Positions 8,159 to 16,483 are shown, counted from the stretch's first letter. The stretch is DNA of 64,000 bases from UBA3069 sp050633465 (GCA_050633465.1 JBOEGO010000007.1:62001-126000); one strand, 5' to 3'. The notes: generated from the letters alone by a model not told the origin. Program-made: numbers and translations.

Positions 8159-9229
8159 ATGCGCGGGTTTTTGGCAGGGCTTCTTGTGATTGTATTGGTG
8201 CCATTTCCACTGCTGGCTGATCCTTGCGCAACGGATGCGCGGCTGCGGTATCCCCTGTCCGAGGTGTTGCGCAGCGAAGCGCAGGACCTGCATCTTGCCG
8301 AGTACGGGATGATCGACTGGAACAGGATAAAGACCAGTCTGCCCCAGGGGGCCGAATACCGCAGCGCGGTGTCGCAGGCGCTGGACCGATTGCCCGGGGC
8401 AGAGCGCGACATGCGGCTTCTGGCCCTGCTGGATGTGGTCACGCCACCGAATGCAGAGGTGTTTCTGGGCCTGACCACCCTTTCGCCCTCGGTTATGATG
8501 GATGAATTCATCGCTGCTACCAAACGGCAGGGCCTGACCGCGCATTCCCTGGCGCTGGCCGGGGCCAAGGCGGCCTATCCGCTGTGGAATGTCACGCCCG
8601 CAGGTCGCCGCGCACAATGGACCGATGGGCGCGGCACAATCACCAACCCCGCGCTGCGCGCGATGTTGGCAGGGATGTCGCGCGATTTTGTCGCCGCCAC
8701 GCCACGACCGATCGAACGTGCCGTTGCGATGGTGCAGGCCGATCCGGCGCTATTGGCCCGCTACACCAAACGACGTGATGCAGCGGATGACAGCAGCCGA
8801 CGTGGTTACATGCTGGCGCAGATCTGGGGCTGTCTCGGGGCATGGCAAAACCCGACAGAGGCCGATGCCGCATTGGCCGCCATCGCGCAACCGCAGCGTG
8901 ATCTGCTGATCATGGATCATGCGCTGGCCGAAAGCTATAACGGGTCTGTGCATCAGTTCTTTTTCAACTCTTCCGGCACCTTGGCCCCCAATCTGGCCGA
9001 GGCGCTAGAGCGGCGCGGTTTGCCGGATCATGCCGCCGCGATCCGGTCGGGCATGGCGTTATTTGGCGCATCCTACCCACGCGATACACCCGCGCGCCGC
9101 GCCGTCATGGCGGGGTTTTCCCAAATGCAGGACGATTTTTTGTATGATCTGACGGTCTGGACCGACGACGGAGAGATCGTTGCAGCGATAGACCGTATTG
9201 CGCGCGGTGCCGGACTATGGCCGCGATAG
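8159..9229 (+). CDS. Exported protein with C-terminal DUF4375 (DMP19-like) domain
   Basis: A 356-residue protein. The N-terminus is a signal peptide (MRGFLAGLLVIVLVPFPLLADP), with a good AGGAGAGG ribosome binding site. Residues 25-210 are not recognised. The C-terminal part, around residues 240-300, has the pattern ESYNGSVHQFFFNSSG followed by a Leu/Ala-rich helix and FGASYPRD, which matches the DUF4375/DMP19 family. Family members are usually cytoplasmic and one was described as a DNA mimic; an exported member therefore needs another role. It is divergent from purEK. Confidence 0.72.
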   Translation: MRGFLAGLLVIVLVPFPLLADPCATDARLRYPLSEVLRSEAQDLHLAEYGMIDWNRIKTSLPQGAEYRSAVSQALDRLPGAERDMRLLALLDVVTPPNAEVFLGLTTLSPSVMMDEFIAATKRQGLTAHSLALAGAKAAYPLWNVTPAGRRAQWTDGRGTITNPALRAMLAGMSRDFVAATPRPIERAVAMVQADPALLARYTKRRDAADDSSRRGYMLAQIWGCLGAWQNPTEADAALAAIAQPQRDLLIMDHALAESYNGSVHQFFFNSSGTLAPNLAEALERRGLPDHAAAIRSGMALFGASYPRDTPARRAVMAGFSQMQDDFLYDLTVWTDDGEIVAAIDRIARGAGLWPR

Positions 9230-9250
9230 CAGGGGCCGTGTCAGGTGAAT

Positions 9251-9475
9251 TCAGGCGATAATATCCGGTGTCAGACGGTCCTCGATCAACGCGATCCGGT
9301 CTTTTAATCCCAGCTTTTTGCGCTTCAGGCGCTGTATGGTCAGTTGATCGGCCGATGCTTTTTCCGCCAGCGCGTGAATCGCCTCGTCCAGATCGCGGTG
9401 TTCACGGCGGAATACCTCGAGTTCGAACCGCAAAACATCGTCGGTTTTCATAGAGATGTCGGTGGGCGCATTCAT
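9251..9475 (-). CDS. DUF465 (YdcH-type) small coiled-coil protein
   Basis: A 74-residue, highly charged protein with the DUF465 pattern REHRDLDEAIHAL followed by LKRKKLGLKDRIALIEDRL, predicted as a helical hairpin or coiled coil. These proteins are abundant in alphaproteobacteria but have no settled function. It converges with the DUF4375 gene. No obvious ribosome binding site is seen before either possible ATG (9475 or 9451). Confidence 0.85.
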   Translation of the reverse strand: MNAPTDISMKTDDVLRFELEVFRREHRDLDEAIHALAEKASADQLTIQRLKRKKLGLKDRIALIEDRLTPDIIA

Positions 9476-9546
9476 GGGGCGGTGATTCCAAGTCTTACCA
9501 ATATCTTACCTTAGGCCATTTCGCGGGTTTGGCAAAGCGTGGGGGG

Positions 9547-9578
9547 CTTGCAAGGGGCGAAACCTATGCCCATATTCG
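9547..9578 (+). promoter_or_regulatory. Sigma-32 (RpoH) promoter for hsp20-DUF1150
   Basis: CTTG at 9547-9550, an 18-base spacer, then CCCATATTCG at 9569-9578. The alphaproteobacterial RpoH consensus is CTTG-N17/18-CYTATNTNNG, so all but one fixed position match. It lies about 70 bases before the hsp20 start. Confidence 0.7.
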
Positions 9579-9649
9579 ATTCAGGGTCGATTGCCGCGAA
9601 CGGGATCGGCCAATGAAATGCACAGTCGCTTGAAGCTAAGGACGTGTCG

Positions 9650-10063
9650 ATGACGAAGCTGACATTGGGGTCGCACCCTTATTTGCTGGGGTTTGACCAG
9701 CTGGAACGCCTGCTGGAACGCAATGCGAAATCCGGAAACGAGGGGTATCCGCCCTTTAATATCGAACAGACCTCGGACAATTCATACCGGATCACGCTGG
9801 CCGTTGCCGGATTTGCCGAAGCCGATTTGCAGATCACGGTCGAGGATCGCCAACTGGTGATCCGTGGCCGTCAGGGTGATGAAGGGGCCGACCGCGTGTT
9901 CCTGCATCGCGGCATTGCGGCGCGACAATTCCAGCGGTCATTCGTTTTGGCCGACGGGGTCGAGGTCGGCGAGGCGGTGATGGAAAACGGTTTGCTGCAT
10001 GTCGATCTGACCCGCGCACAGCCGGAAACCGTGGTGCAAACAATCAATATCAGAAAGGGCTAA
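9650..10063 (+). CDS. Hsp20 family small heat-shock protein
   Basis: A 137-residue alpha-crystallin-domain chaperone (IbpA class) that binds unfolding proteins. Family hallmarks are YPPFNIEQ before the domain, YRITLAVAGF at its start, and the GLLHVDLTR block near the end. ATG 9650 is preferred to GTG 9644 because it lies seven bases after AAGGA and gives the usual MTKLTLG N-terminus. It is followed three bases later by a DUF1150 gene. The upstream sigma-32 promoter predicts heat induction. Confidence 0.94.
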   Translation: MTKLTLGSHPYLLGFDQLERLLERNAKSGNEGYPPFNIEQTSDNSYRITLAVAGFAEADLQITVEDRQLVIRGRQGDEGADRVFLHRGIAARQFQRSFVLADGVEVGEAVMENGLLHVDLTRAQPETVVQTINIRKG

Positions 10064-10066
10064 GTC

Positions 10067-10303
10067 ATGGATACAACATTCGATTTTGACCGTTTTGGCA
10101 TGGGGCAGGATCAGCGCATGGTCTATGTGCGCCCGGTCGATGTGGCAGATTTGCCAGATGATGTGCGCGAACAGGTGGGCGCGGCCAAACAGCTGTATGC
10201 GGTGCATGATGCGGCGGGGGAACGGCTGGCACTGGTTGCGGATCGCAAGCTGGCGTTCCTGCTGGCGCGACAGAACGATCTGGCGCCTGTCACGGTTCAC
10301 TGA
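10067..10303 (+). CDS. DUF1150 family small protein
   Basis: A 78-residue acidic protein, MVYVRPVDVADLPDDVR followed by LYAVHDAAGERLALVADRKLAF, which is the DUF1150 signature. In Rhodobacterales this family typically follows Hsp20, as here with a 3-base gap, suggesting a partner or regulator of the small heat-shock protein. That role is inference from conserved neighbourhood. A strong intrinsic terminator ends the two-gene unit. Confidence 0.9.
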   Translation: MDTTFDFDRFGMGQDQRMVYVRPVDVADLPDDVREQVGAAKQLYAVHDAAGERLALVADRKLAFLLARQNDLAPVTVH

Positions 10304-10325
10304 TCCCGAAATTTGCGATGTTTCA

Positions 10326-10353
10326 ATGCCCCGTTCCGGCGGGGCATTTTTTT
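10326..10353 (+). terminator. Intrinsic terminator after hsp20-DUF1150
   Basis: Perfect stem ATGCCCCG/CGGGGCAT with a 6-base loop followed by seven T. Confidence 0.9.
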
Positions 10354-10434
10354 ATGACAATTTGATCTAATTTTTCGCGACGGAATATCTGTGCCGCTCC
10401 GTATCACTCACAGTTGTTACACGGAGTAAGCCAG

Positions 10435-10932
10435 ATGCCTTCCAGCGTTTCCCCCGCCCGATATTCCAACCTGCAAATTGGCCTGCATTGGGCTATCGCG
10501 CTGTTGTTTACGTTCAATTATTTCGTGTCAGACGGTATGGGCCGCGCCCTGCGGGTGTTTTCTGAAACAGGGGCGATATCGACCCTGACGGCGCGGGCGC
10601 ATATCATCGCGGGGATTACGCTATTGCTGCTGATGGTGGCGCGCTTGGTGGTGCGGATGCGCCATGGAGCGCCTGGCGTGCCTGCGGGTCATTCTGGCCT
10701 GACCGAACTGGCCGCGACATGGGGGCATCGGGCGCTGTATCTGCTGTTATTTGCCCTGCCGGTCGCCGGTCTGGTCGCGTGGTTCGGCGGTGTGAAGATC
10801 GCCGGAGAAGCCCATGAAATCATGGTGAATATTACGCTGGCCCTGATCGCAGGCCATATCTCGGCGGCGTTGTTTCACCAGTTTTATCTAAGGGACAACC
10901 TGTTGCAGCGGATGCGCCCGAACAAGGGCTGA
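10435..10932 (+). CDS. Cytochrome b561-type diheme membrane protein
   Basis: A 165-residue protein with four predicted membrane helices. It starts with YSNLQIGLHWAIALL, whose His is a usual heme ligand. Further ligands are likely in ARAHIIAG, in TWGHRALYLLLFALP and in LIAGHISAALFHQFYLRD. This is the bacterial b561 (CybB/COG3038) pattern for quinol-linked or superoxide-related electron transfer. ATG 10435 has GGAG ten bases upstream. It is monocistronic, ending at a bidirectional terminator shared with sat-cysC. Confidence 0.88.
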   Translation: MPSSVSPARYSNLQIGLHWAIALLFTFNYFVSDGMGRALRVFSETGAISTLTARAHIIAGITLLLLMVARLVVRMRHGAPGVPAGHSGLTELAATWGHRALYLLLFALPVAGLVAWFGGVKIAGEAHEIMVNITLALIAGHISAALFHQFYLRDNLLQRMRPNKG

Positions 10933-10985
10933 CCTGCACGGAACCCCAAGTATTATACGAAGCCGACCACTCACATATAAAATCG

Positions 10986-11020
10986 AAACGGCCCCGCGCA
11001 TCGCTGCACGGGGCCGTTTT
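10986..11020. terminator. Bidirectional terminator between cytochrome b561 and sat-cysC
   Basis: Stem AAACGGCCCCG/CGGGGCCGTTT with a 12-base loop; TTTTG follows on the plus strand and a T-rich stretch follows on the minus strand. Confidence 0.85.
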
Positions 11021-11032
11021 GTTGGGTTCGGG

Positions 11033-12754
11033 TCAGGCTTGGTTGCCCGAAATCAGGCCCATGCTTTCCAGCTTCAGGATCACCTGATGGGCGCAGTTGT
11101 CGACATCGACATTTTCGGTTTCGACCGACAGTTCGGGGTTCACGGGCACATCGTAAGGGTCGGAAATGCCGGTGAATTCCTTGATCTTGCCTTCGCGGGC
11201 CAGTTTATACAGGCCCTTGCGGTCACGGCGTTCGCATTCTTCGATGCTGGTGGCCACGTGGACTTCGATAAAGGCGCCGAAGGCCTCGATGTCTTCGCGC
11301 ACGGCGCGGCGGGTGGTGGCATAGGGCGCGATCGGCGCACAGATGGCGATGCCGCCGTTTTTGGTGATTTCCGACGCGACATAACCGATGCGGCGGATGT
11401 TCAGATCGCGGTGTTCCTTGCTAAACCCCAGTTCCGAGGACAGGTTTTTGCGCACGATATCGCCGTCCAGCAGGGTCACGGGGCGGCCGCCCATTTCCAT
11501 CAGTTTCACCATCAAAGCGTTGGCAATAGTGGATTTTCCCGAACCGGAAAAGCCGGTGAAGAACACGGTGAAACCCTGTTGGCTGCGCGGCGGTTTGGTG
11601 CGGCGCAACTCCTTGACCACTTCGGGAAAGGAGAACCATTCAGGAATTTCCAGACCTTCGGCCAGACGGCGGCGCAATTCGGTGCCGGAAATGTTCAGGA
11701 TGGTGATGTCATCCTTGTCCTTGATTTCGTCGATGGCTTCGTATTGGGCGCGTTCCTGAACCCAGACCATATGTTTGAAATCAACCATTTCACAGCCGAT
11801 TTCCGACTGGTTGGCGCGATACAGTTCCTGTGCGTCATAGGGGCCATAGAAATCTTCGCCAGCCGAGTTTTTGCCGGGTCCGGCGTGGTCGCGGCCAACG
11901 ATGAAATGGGTGCAACCGTGGTTGGCGCGGATCAGACCGTGCCAGACGGCCTCGCGTGGGCCGGCCATGCGCATGGCAAGGTTCAGCAGCGACATGGTGG
12001 TGGTGGACTGGGGGTATTTGTCCAGCACGGCCTCGTAACAGCGCACGCGGGTGAAATGGTCGACATCGCCGGGTTTGGTCATGCCCACAACGGGGTGGAT
12101 CAGCAGGTTGGCCTGTGCCTCGCGCGCGGCGCGAAAGGTCAGTTCCTGATGCGCACGGTGCAGCGGGTTGCGGGTTTGGAACGCCACAATCTTGCGCCAG
12201 CCCAGTTTGCGGAAATAGGCGCGCAATTCGTTGGGCGTGTCGCGGCGGGCGCGGAAATCGTAATGCACGGGGGTCTGGATGCCGGTCACGGGACCGCCCA
12301 GGTATACCTTGCCCGCGTGGTTGTGCAGGTAGTTGACGGCGGGGTGCGCATCGTCATCGGCGCCGAATACTTTTTCGGCCTCCAGCGATTTGTTCGGGGT
12401 CCAGCGGTCGGTGACCGTCATGGTGCCCAAAATCACACCTTCCTGGTCGCGCAGGGCGATGTCCTGACCGACTTCCAGACCGGCGGCGAAGTCTTCGGAT
12501 ACGTCCAGGTTGATCGGCATCGGCCACAGCGACCCGTCGGCCAGACGCATGTTTTCAACAACGCCGTTGTAATCTTCTTCCGTCAGGAACCCCTTGAGCG
12601 GGTTGAACCCGCCGTTCATCAGCAATTCCAGATCGCAGATCTGGCGCGGGGTCAGGTCCCAGCTGGTCAGCTCGGCGGCTTCCATTTTCATTTTCTGGGC
12701 GGATTCGGCAGATACATACAGCTCGGGGATCGGGGCGAGATTGGGCGTGGACAT
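11033..12754 (-). CDS. sat-cysC: Bifunctional sulfate adenylyltransferase / adenylylsulfate kinase
   Basis: A 573-residue fusion that makes APS from sulfate and ATP, then PAPS. The ATP sulfurylase half (about 1-390) has RNPLHRAH at 196-203 and GRDHAGPG at 287-294. The APS kinase half has the P-loop GFSGSGKS at 401-408 and a LLDGDIVR motif near 428. The start at 12754 is chosen because it gives the conserved N-terminus; the frame continues 17 codons upstream without similarity. Fusion of the two steps is common in Rhodobacterales, where it replaces the two-subunit cysDN enzyme. No other cys gene is adjacent. Confidence 0.95.
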   Translation of the reverse strand: MSTPNLAPIPELYVSAESAQKMKMEAAELTSWDLTPRQICDLELLMNGGFNPLKGFLTEEDYNGVVENMRLADGSLWPMPINLDVSEDFAAGLEVGQDIALRDQEGVILGTMTVTDRWTPNKSLEAEKVFGADDDAHPAVNYLHNHAGKVYLGGPVTGIQTPVHYDFRARRDTPNELRAYFRKLGWRKIVAFQTRNPLHRAHQELTFRAAREAQANLLIHPVVGMTKPGDVDHFTRVRCYEAVLDKYPQSTTTMSLLNLAMRMAGPREAVWHGLIRANHGCTHFIVGRDHAGPGKNSAGEDFYGPYDAQELYRANQSEIGCEMVDFKHMVWVQERAQYEAIDEIKDKDDITILNISGTELRRRLAEGLEIPEWFSFPEVVKELRRTKPPRSQQGFTVFFTGFSGSGKSTIANALMVKLMEMGGRPVTLLDGDIVRKNLSSELGFSKEHRDLNIRRIGYVASEITKNGGIAICAPIAPYATTRRAVREDIEAFGAFIEVHVATSIEECERRDRKGLYKLAREGKIKEFTGISDPYDVPVNPELSVETENVDVDNCAHQVILKLESMGLISGNQA

Positions 12755-12965
12755 TGAATACTCTCGTTTCTTGCAAATCGGACGCGGAATAGGATGTGAA
12801 CCCACACCCCGTTGCGCCGCTCTAGACCTTGGCCGCGATGTATTTCAAGCGTTCATTGCCGCCAATGCGAAAAAGGGTCGAAAATGACGCTTTTTTGCAG
12901 GTATCAGGGTCGAACATGCCTAAAATCGGCGGAAATCGGCAACAGTGTTTCCATCGCGTGCATGG

Positions 12966-13463
12966 TTATTTCTTGGCCCCTGCGTTAACGTCAACGATGT
13001 CGCCATGATCGACCAGGTTCCATGGCAGGCCATCGTTGCGATAGATGCGTTTGCCCTGTCGCGGGTAATCACCCACATCATGGGGCAGGCGTTGGCCCAC
13101 AACGATGCAGCGCAGCAAGTCATCGCCGGTGTTTTTCAGCGAATGCGCCAGCCCGCCCTTGCGATAGCCCAGAAAATCGCCGGTTTTGACCGGATGCGCC
13201 GCGTCACCGATATATGCGGTGCCGTGACCGGACAGAATGTATACGCATTCGTCCTCGTGGTGATGCATATGGTGTTCGGTGGTGTCGTGGCCGGGCTGGA
13301 CCTCGATTATATGAAACCCGATGCCGGTCAGCCCGGTCAGATCGCCCAGTGATTTGTTGATGCGCTGCGCGTTGGGGTTCAGGAAATGGGTTTTTGCCAA
13401 CCCGTCCATCGTGGCGATGTCATCGGCAGAGACAAGATATGTATCGGGGGCTGTTTCGGGCAT
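12966..13463 (-). CDS. Cupin-domain protein
   Basis: A 165-residue single-cupin protein. The metal-binding motif HHMHHHEDECVYILSG is near residues 63-78, and a second-motif-like region GDFLGYRKGGLAHSLKN follows about 35 residues on. The start is fixed by an AAAGGACGG ribosome binding site seven to eight bases upstream. The fold suggests sugar isomerase, dioxygenase or binding roles; nothing in the context selects one. It lies downstream of trxB, separated by a trxB terminator. Confidence 0.8.
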   Translation of the reverse strand: MPETAPDTYLVSADDIATMDGLAKTHFLNPNAQRINKSLGDLTGLTGIGFHIIEVQPGHDTTEHHMHHHEDECVYILSGHGTAYIGDAAHPVKTGDFLGYRKGGLAHSLKNTGDDLLRCIVVGQRLPHDVGDYPRQGKRIYRNDGLPWNLVDHGDIVDVNAGAKK

Positions 13464-13501
13464 CTGGCCGTCCTTTCGCATGGGGATACGGGCAGGATAG
13501 C

Positions 13502-13540
13502 GCAAAACAAAAGCGCGGGGAAATGCTCCCCCGCGCTTTG
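13502..13540 (-). terminator. Intrinsic terminator after trxB
   Basis: Stem AAAGCGCGGG/CCCGCGCTTT around 13510-13539. On the complement strand it is followed by TTTTGTTTTG. It lies just after the trxB stop codon. Confidence 0.85.
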
Positions 13541-13563
13541 ATATTGACCTTGCAAAGGTGTGG

Positions 13564-14514
13564 TTAGCCGGCGTCGTCAACCTCGGCCAGAAACCGTTCG
13601 GCATCCAGCGCGGCCATGCAGCCCATTCCGGCGCTGGTCACGGCCTGACGGTATTTATGGTCGGTCAGGTCGCCCGCGGCAAAAATACCGGGGATCGAGG
13701 TTTCCGTGGTGCCCGGTTTCACGCTGACATAGCCGCCATTGTGCAATTCCAGCGAATCCTTGACCAGTTCGCTGGCAGGGGCGTGCCCGATGGCGATGAA
13801 CACGCCCTTGCAGGGGATTTCCGACAGTTCGCCGGTTTGCACGTTTTTCACGCGCACGCCGGTAACGCCCTTGGGCATGTCATCGCCCAGCACCTCGTCC
13901 AGCTGGTGAAACCACAGGGTTTCGATCTTGGGGTGTTTCAACAGGCGGTCTTGCAGGATTTTCTCGGCGCGCAATTCATCGCGGCGGTGGATCAGCGTGA
14001 CCTTGCTGGCGAAATTGGTCAGGAACAGGGCTTCTTCGACTGCGGTGTTGCCGCCGCCGACCACAACAATTTCCATACCGCGATAAAAGAAACCGTCGCA
14101 GGTGGCGCAGGCCGATACGCCAAAGCCTTTGAATGCTTCCTCGCTGTCCATGCCCAGCCATTTCGCCCGCGCACCCGTGCATAGAATGACCGCATCGGCG
14201 GTATAGGTGGTGCCGCTGTCGCCCTTGGCCGTGAAGGGGCGCGAGGATGTATCAAGCGAGGTGATGATATCGCCGATGATTTCGCATCCCATCGCCTTGG
14301 CGTGGGATTCCATTTTGACCATCAGGTCGGGGCCCTGAATTTCGGATTCGCCGGGCCAGTTTTCGACCTCGGTTGTGGTGGTCAGCTGGCCGCCCGGTTC
14401 GATCCCTTGCACCAGAATCGGTTCCAGCATGGCGCGGCTGGCGTATACACCCGCCGTGTAACCCGCAGGGCCGGACCCGATGATCAGAACCTTGGTGTGA
14501 CGTGTTGCAGACAT
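13564..14514 (-). CDS. trxB: Thioredoxin-disulfide reductase
   Basis: A 316-residue flavoprotein that reduces thioredoxin with NADPH. The FAD motif GSGPAGYTAGVYASRA is at 13-28, the redox-active CATC at 136-139, the NADPH motif GGGNTAVEEA near 155, and the C-terminal GIFAAGDLTDHKYRQ. The start at 14514 gives the standard N-terminus; 29 further upstream codons are open but unconserved. It is divergent from an Lrp-family regulator, a pairing that recurs in this order and suggests local regulation. Confidence 0.96.
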   Translation of the reverse strand: MSATRHTKVLIIGSGPAGYTAGVYASRAMLEPILVQGIEPGGQLTTTTEVENWPGESEIQGPDLMVKMESHAKAMGCEIIGDIITSLDTSSRPFTAKGDSGTTYTADAVILCTGARAKWLGMDSEEAFKGFGVSACATCDGFFYRGMEIVVVGGGNTAVEEALFLTNFASKVTLIHRRDELRAEKILQDRLLKHPKIETLWFHQLDEVLGDDMPKGVTGVRVKNVQTGELSEIPCKGVFIAIGHAPASELVKDSLELHNGGYVSVKPGTTETSIPGIFAAGDLTDHKYRQAVTSAGMGCMAALDAERFLAEVDDAG

Positions 14515-14593
14515 GGTTGGCCCCCTTTGGCAGTGTCGCATGGCATATAGACCCTGCGCCATGGCGCGAAAACCCCCGACGCGCCGGAAATGT

Positions 14594-14623
14594 TTTCGCA
14601 ATGCTGCAAGAGCAAATGCGAAA
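14594..14623. promoter_or_regulatory. Dyad in trxB-lrp intergenic region, candidate Lrp operator
   Basis: A 30-base interrupted dyad: TTTCGCA (14594-14600) and TGCGAAA (14617-14623) form the outer arms, TGCT and AGCA the inner arms. A second dyad, CCGCGC/GCGCGG, follows at 14635-14657. Position between the divergent genes suits autoregulation by the Lrp protein. Function is inferred. Confidence 0.5.
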
Positions 14624-14699
14624 CGATATTGCCGCCGCGCGAAACATTATTGCGCGGCACCTGCCAATTGGTATAGAAACCGCCAAAAGGAGAACACGA

Positions 14700-15200
14700 A
14701 TGGCCGCCACCCGTCTGGACCCGATCGACCGCAAGATTCTTGCCGAGTTGCAGGCAGACGGGCGCATGACCAATGTCGAGCTGGCCAAACGTGTGGGAAT
14801 ATCCGCGCCGCCCTGCCTGCGCCGTGTGCGCACATTAGAGGAAGCAGGGCTGATCAAGGGCTATCACGCCGATGTCGATGCCCGCGAACTGGGGTTCGAG
14901 GTGCAGGTTTTCGCCATGGTCGGATTGCAAAGTCAGGCCGAATCCGATCTGTCGCGGTTTGAAACGCGCTGCCGCGACTGGCCATTGGTGCGCGAGTGTC
15001 ACATGCTGAACGGCGAGGTGGATTTCATTTTGAAATGTGTCGCGCCCGATCTGTCCACATTCCAAAGTTTCCTGACCGAACAATTGACCGCCGCCGACAA
15101 CGTGGCCAGCGTCAAGACCTCGTTGGTGATCCGCGGCGCCAAGGATGAGCCGGGCGTGCCGTTCAACGTATTGGAGGAACGGCTCAGCCGGTCTGCCTGA
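14700..15200 (+). CDS. Lrp/AsnC family transcriptional regulator
   Basis: A 166-residue regulator. The N-terminal winged HTH reads LDPIDRKILAELQADGRMTNVELAKRVGIS with CLRRVRTLEEAGLI, and the C-terminal RAM (AsnC) ligand-sensing domain follows from about residue 70 to 145. ATG 14700 has AAAAGGAG nine bases upstream; a longer frame of 66 codons has no similarity. Divergence from trxB with dyads between them suggests it controls itself and perhaps trxB, probably in response to an amino acid or redox signal. Confidence 0.93.
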   Translation: MAATRLDPIDRKILAELQADGRMTNVELAKRVGISAPPCLRRVRTLEEAGLIKGYHADVDARELGFEVQVFAMVGLQSQAESDLSRFETRCRDWPLVRECHMLNGEVDFILKCVAPDLSTFQSFLTEQLTAADNVASVKTSLVIRGAKDEPGVPFNVLEERLSRSA

Positions 15201-15225
15201 TCGCTGTTCCCGATCGCGAGACATG

Positions 15226-15262
15226 AAAAAGGCGCGGGGCCGATGGGCCGCCGCGCCTTTGC
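15226..15262. terminator. Bidirectional terminator between lrp and Hint-domain gene
   Basis: Stem AAAGGCGCGG/CCGCGCCTTT with a 13-base loop. The minus strand has a five-T tail, so it suits the Hint-domain gene best; the plus-strand tail is weaker. Confidence 0.75.
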
Positions 15263-15298
15263 CTTGGAGGGCATTCGTAAGCCTGTCAGGGCCGAAGC

Positions 15299-16090
15299 TC
15301 AGGCCGCTGACAGGCTGTTCAGTGCCGCGACCGATCCGCGTGGATGCGCCATCGGGCCGAAATCCTCGATCTGTTCGACATGGGGGAACAGCGACAGGAA
15401 CAATTGCAACATATTGGGGCCGGTGGTTTTGGCCACATCTTTGCCGGGGTGATAGGATTCTGCATCCAGCCCTGCGGCCTGAATGGTGGCGTGACGCGCT
15501 AGACAAATGTGGAACACCTTGACCGGGCGTTGCGGCGTGATCTGGATCACGCTGTCACCATCGGCAAAATCACGGGCGGGCGAATATACCAGCCCGCCGC
15601 CGGGCAATTCGCGCAGGGCCGTGGGGCGGTGCAACAACCGCGCACCGGGACCGACCAGCAGGTCGGACATTGGCCGCCCCATGCCAAAGGTATCGGCCAT
15701 CACCCGTGTCATTTGCGCGTTTTCGGGACGGTCCACCGGGGCATCCGGGATGATCGACATCGACCCGATCCACAGTGCGGACAGCGGGCCGAATTCCTGT
15801 GTGACGATCTTGTCACCGGGCCAGATATCCTCGATCGCCATGGGGCCATTGGTGGTCTGGATCAGGGTGCCACGGGCAAAGGCGGAAAATGCCTTTTCAA
15901 ACAGACGGGATGCGGGCGCGGTGTGCTGGCGCGTTTCGGCCTGATTGTTATCGTTCAGGAAATGCACGTCATAGCGGCGCATCAGCGGCAGCCTGCGGCG
16001 CGGCATATCATTGGATGCGGCGGGGCGCGGCAGATCCCGTTTTGACAAAGGGGGGGCCGGAATCCGGCTGGGCGGGACAAAATTGTTCAT
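15299..16090 (-). CDS. Hint-domain protein with degenerate active site
   Basis: A 263-residue protein. A basic, Pro-rich N-terminal 80 residues precede a Hint (hedgehog/intein) module beginning AFARGTLIQTTNGPMAIEDIW and PGDKIVTQEFGPLSALWIG. The position normally held by the nucleophilic Cys is occupied by Phe/Ala in SAFARGTL, so autoprocessing is unlikely. The C-terminal region (RLLHRPTALREL, then SLFPHVEQIEDFGPMAHPRG) is typical of a Rhodobacterales Hint group. An AAAGGTGCC ribosome binding site supports the start at 16090. Its stop region overlaps a long inverted repeat (15280-15316). Function is unknown. Confidence 0.82.
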   Translation of the reverse strand: MNNFVPPSRIPAPPLSKRDLPRPAASNDMPRRRLPLMRRYDVHFLNDNNQAETRQHTAPASRLFEKAFSAFARGTLIQTTNGPMAIEDIWPGDKIVTQEFGPLSALWIGSMSIIPDAPVDRPENAQMTRVMADTFGMGRPMSDLLVGPGARLLHRPTALRELPGGGLVYSPARDFADGDSVIQITPQRPVKVFHICLARHATIQAAGLDAESYHPGKDVAKTTGPNMLQLFLSLFPHVEQIEDFGPMAHPRGSVAALNSLSAA

Positions 16091-16161
16091 GTGGCACCTT
16101 TTCAAGGGTGATCACATCCAATGTCGGCCCCCACCGACAACACCGAAAGGATACGGGTTAA

Positions 16162-16180
16162 ATTCTGGATGATGCAGAAT
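16162..16180. promoter_or_regulatory. Dyad ATTCTG-N7-CAGAAT upstream of Hint-domain gene
   Basis: A perfect 6-bp inverted repeat with a 7-base spacer, about 75 bases before the Hint-gene start, sized like a dimeric regulator's operator. Which regulator would bind is unknown. Confidence 0.4.
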
Positions 16181-16455
16181 ACCCATGATCGGGGCGGTAT
16201 TGTCAAAAATCGGGGGATAATGTTCGCCGAAACGCGATAAATCCCGCTGAAACGGCGGGTTTGTTTCGCGGGGATTGACGCAATTGCCTTAATCCGATTC
16301 GCAGTTGTCTAAAATTAACCGGGAATGGAGGAGGGAGACCGCCCGCTGCCAAGGAGGCGGTCTCCGCCGTGACTGGTTACCGGGGGATACTGGTTACGCA
16401 GTCCTTCGCCGTCCGATGCGCACGGGCGGGCGAATCTGGAAATTTCTGTGTGACT

Positions 16456-16483
16456 GGTGCCATATGATCGGTGCCATATGATC
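16456..16483. repeat. Tandem 14-base duplication
   Basis: GGTGCCATATGATC occurs twice head to tail without mismatch. Each copy contains CATATG. It lies 25 bases after the end of the 47-residue gene (which is on the minus strand), in a non-coding region. Confidence 0.8.

Noticed and set aside
11039..12757. A 572-codon open frame antisense to sat-cysC
   Set aside because: It mirrors the sat-cysC gene, has no recognisable motif, is rich in Gly/His/Phe from reverse-frame codons, and is explained by high G+C codon bias on the other strand.
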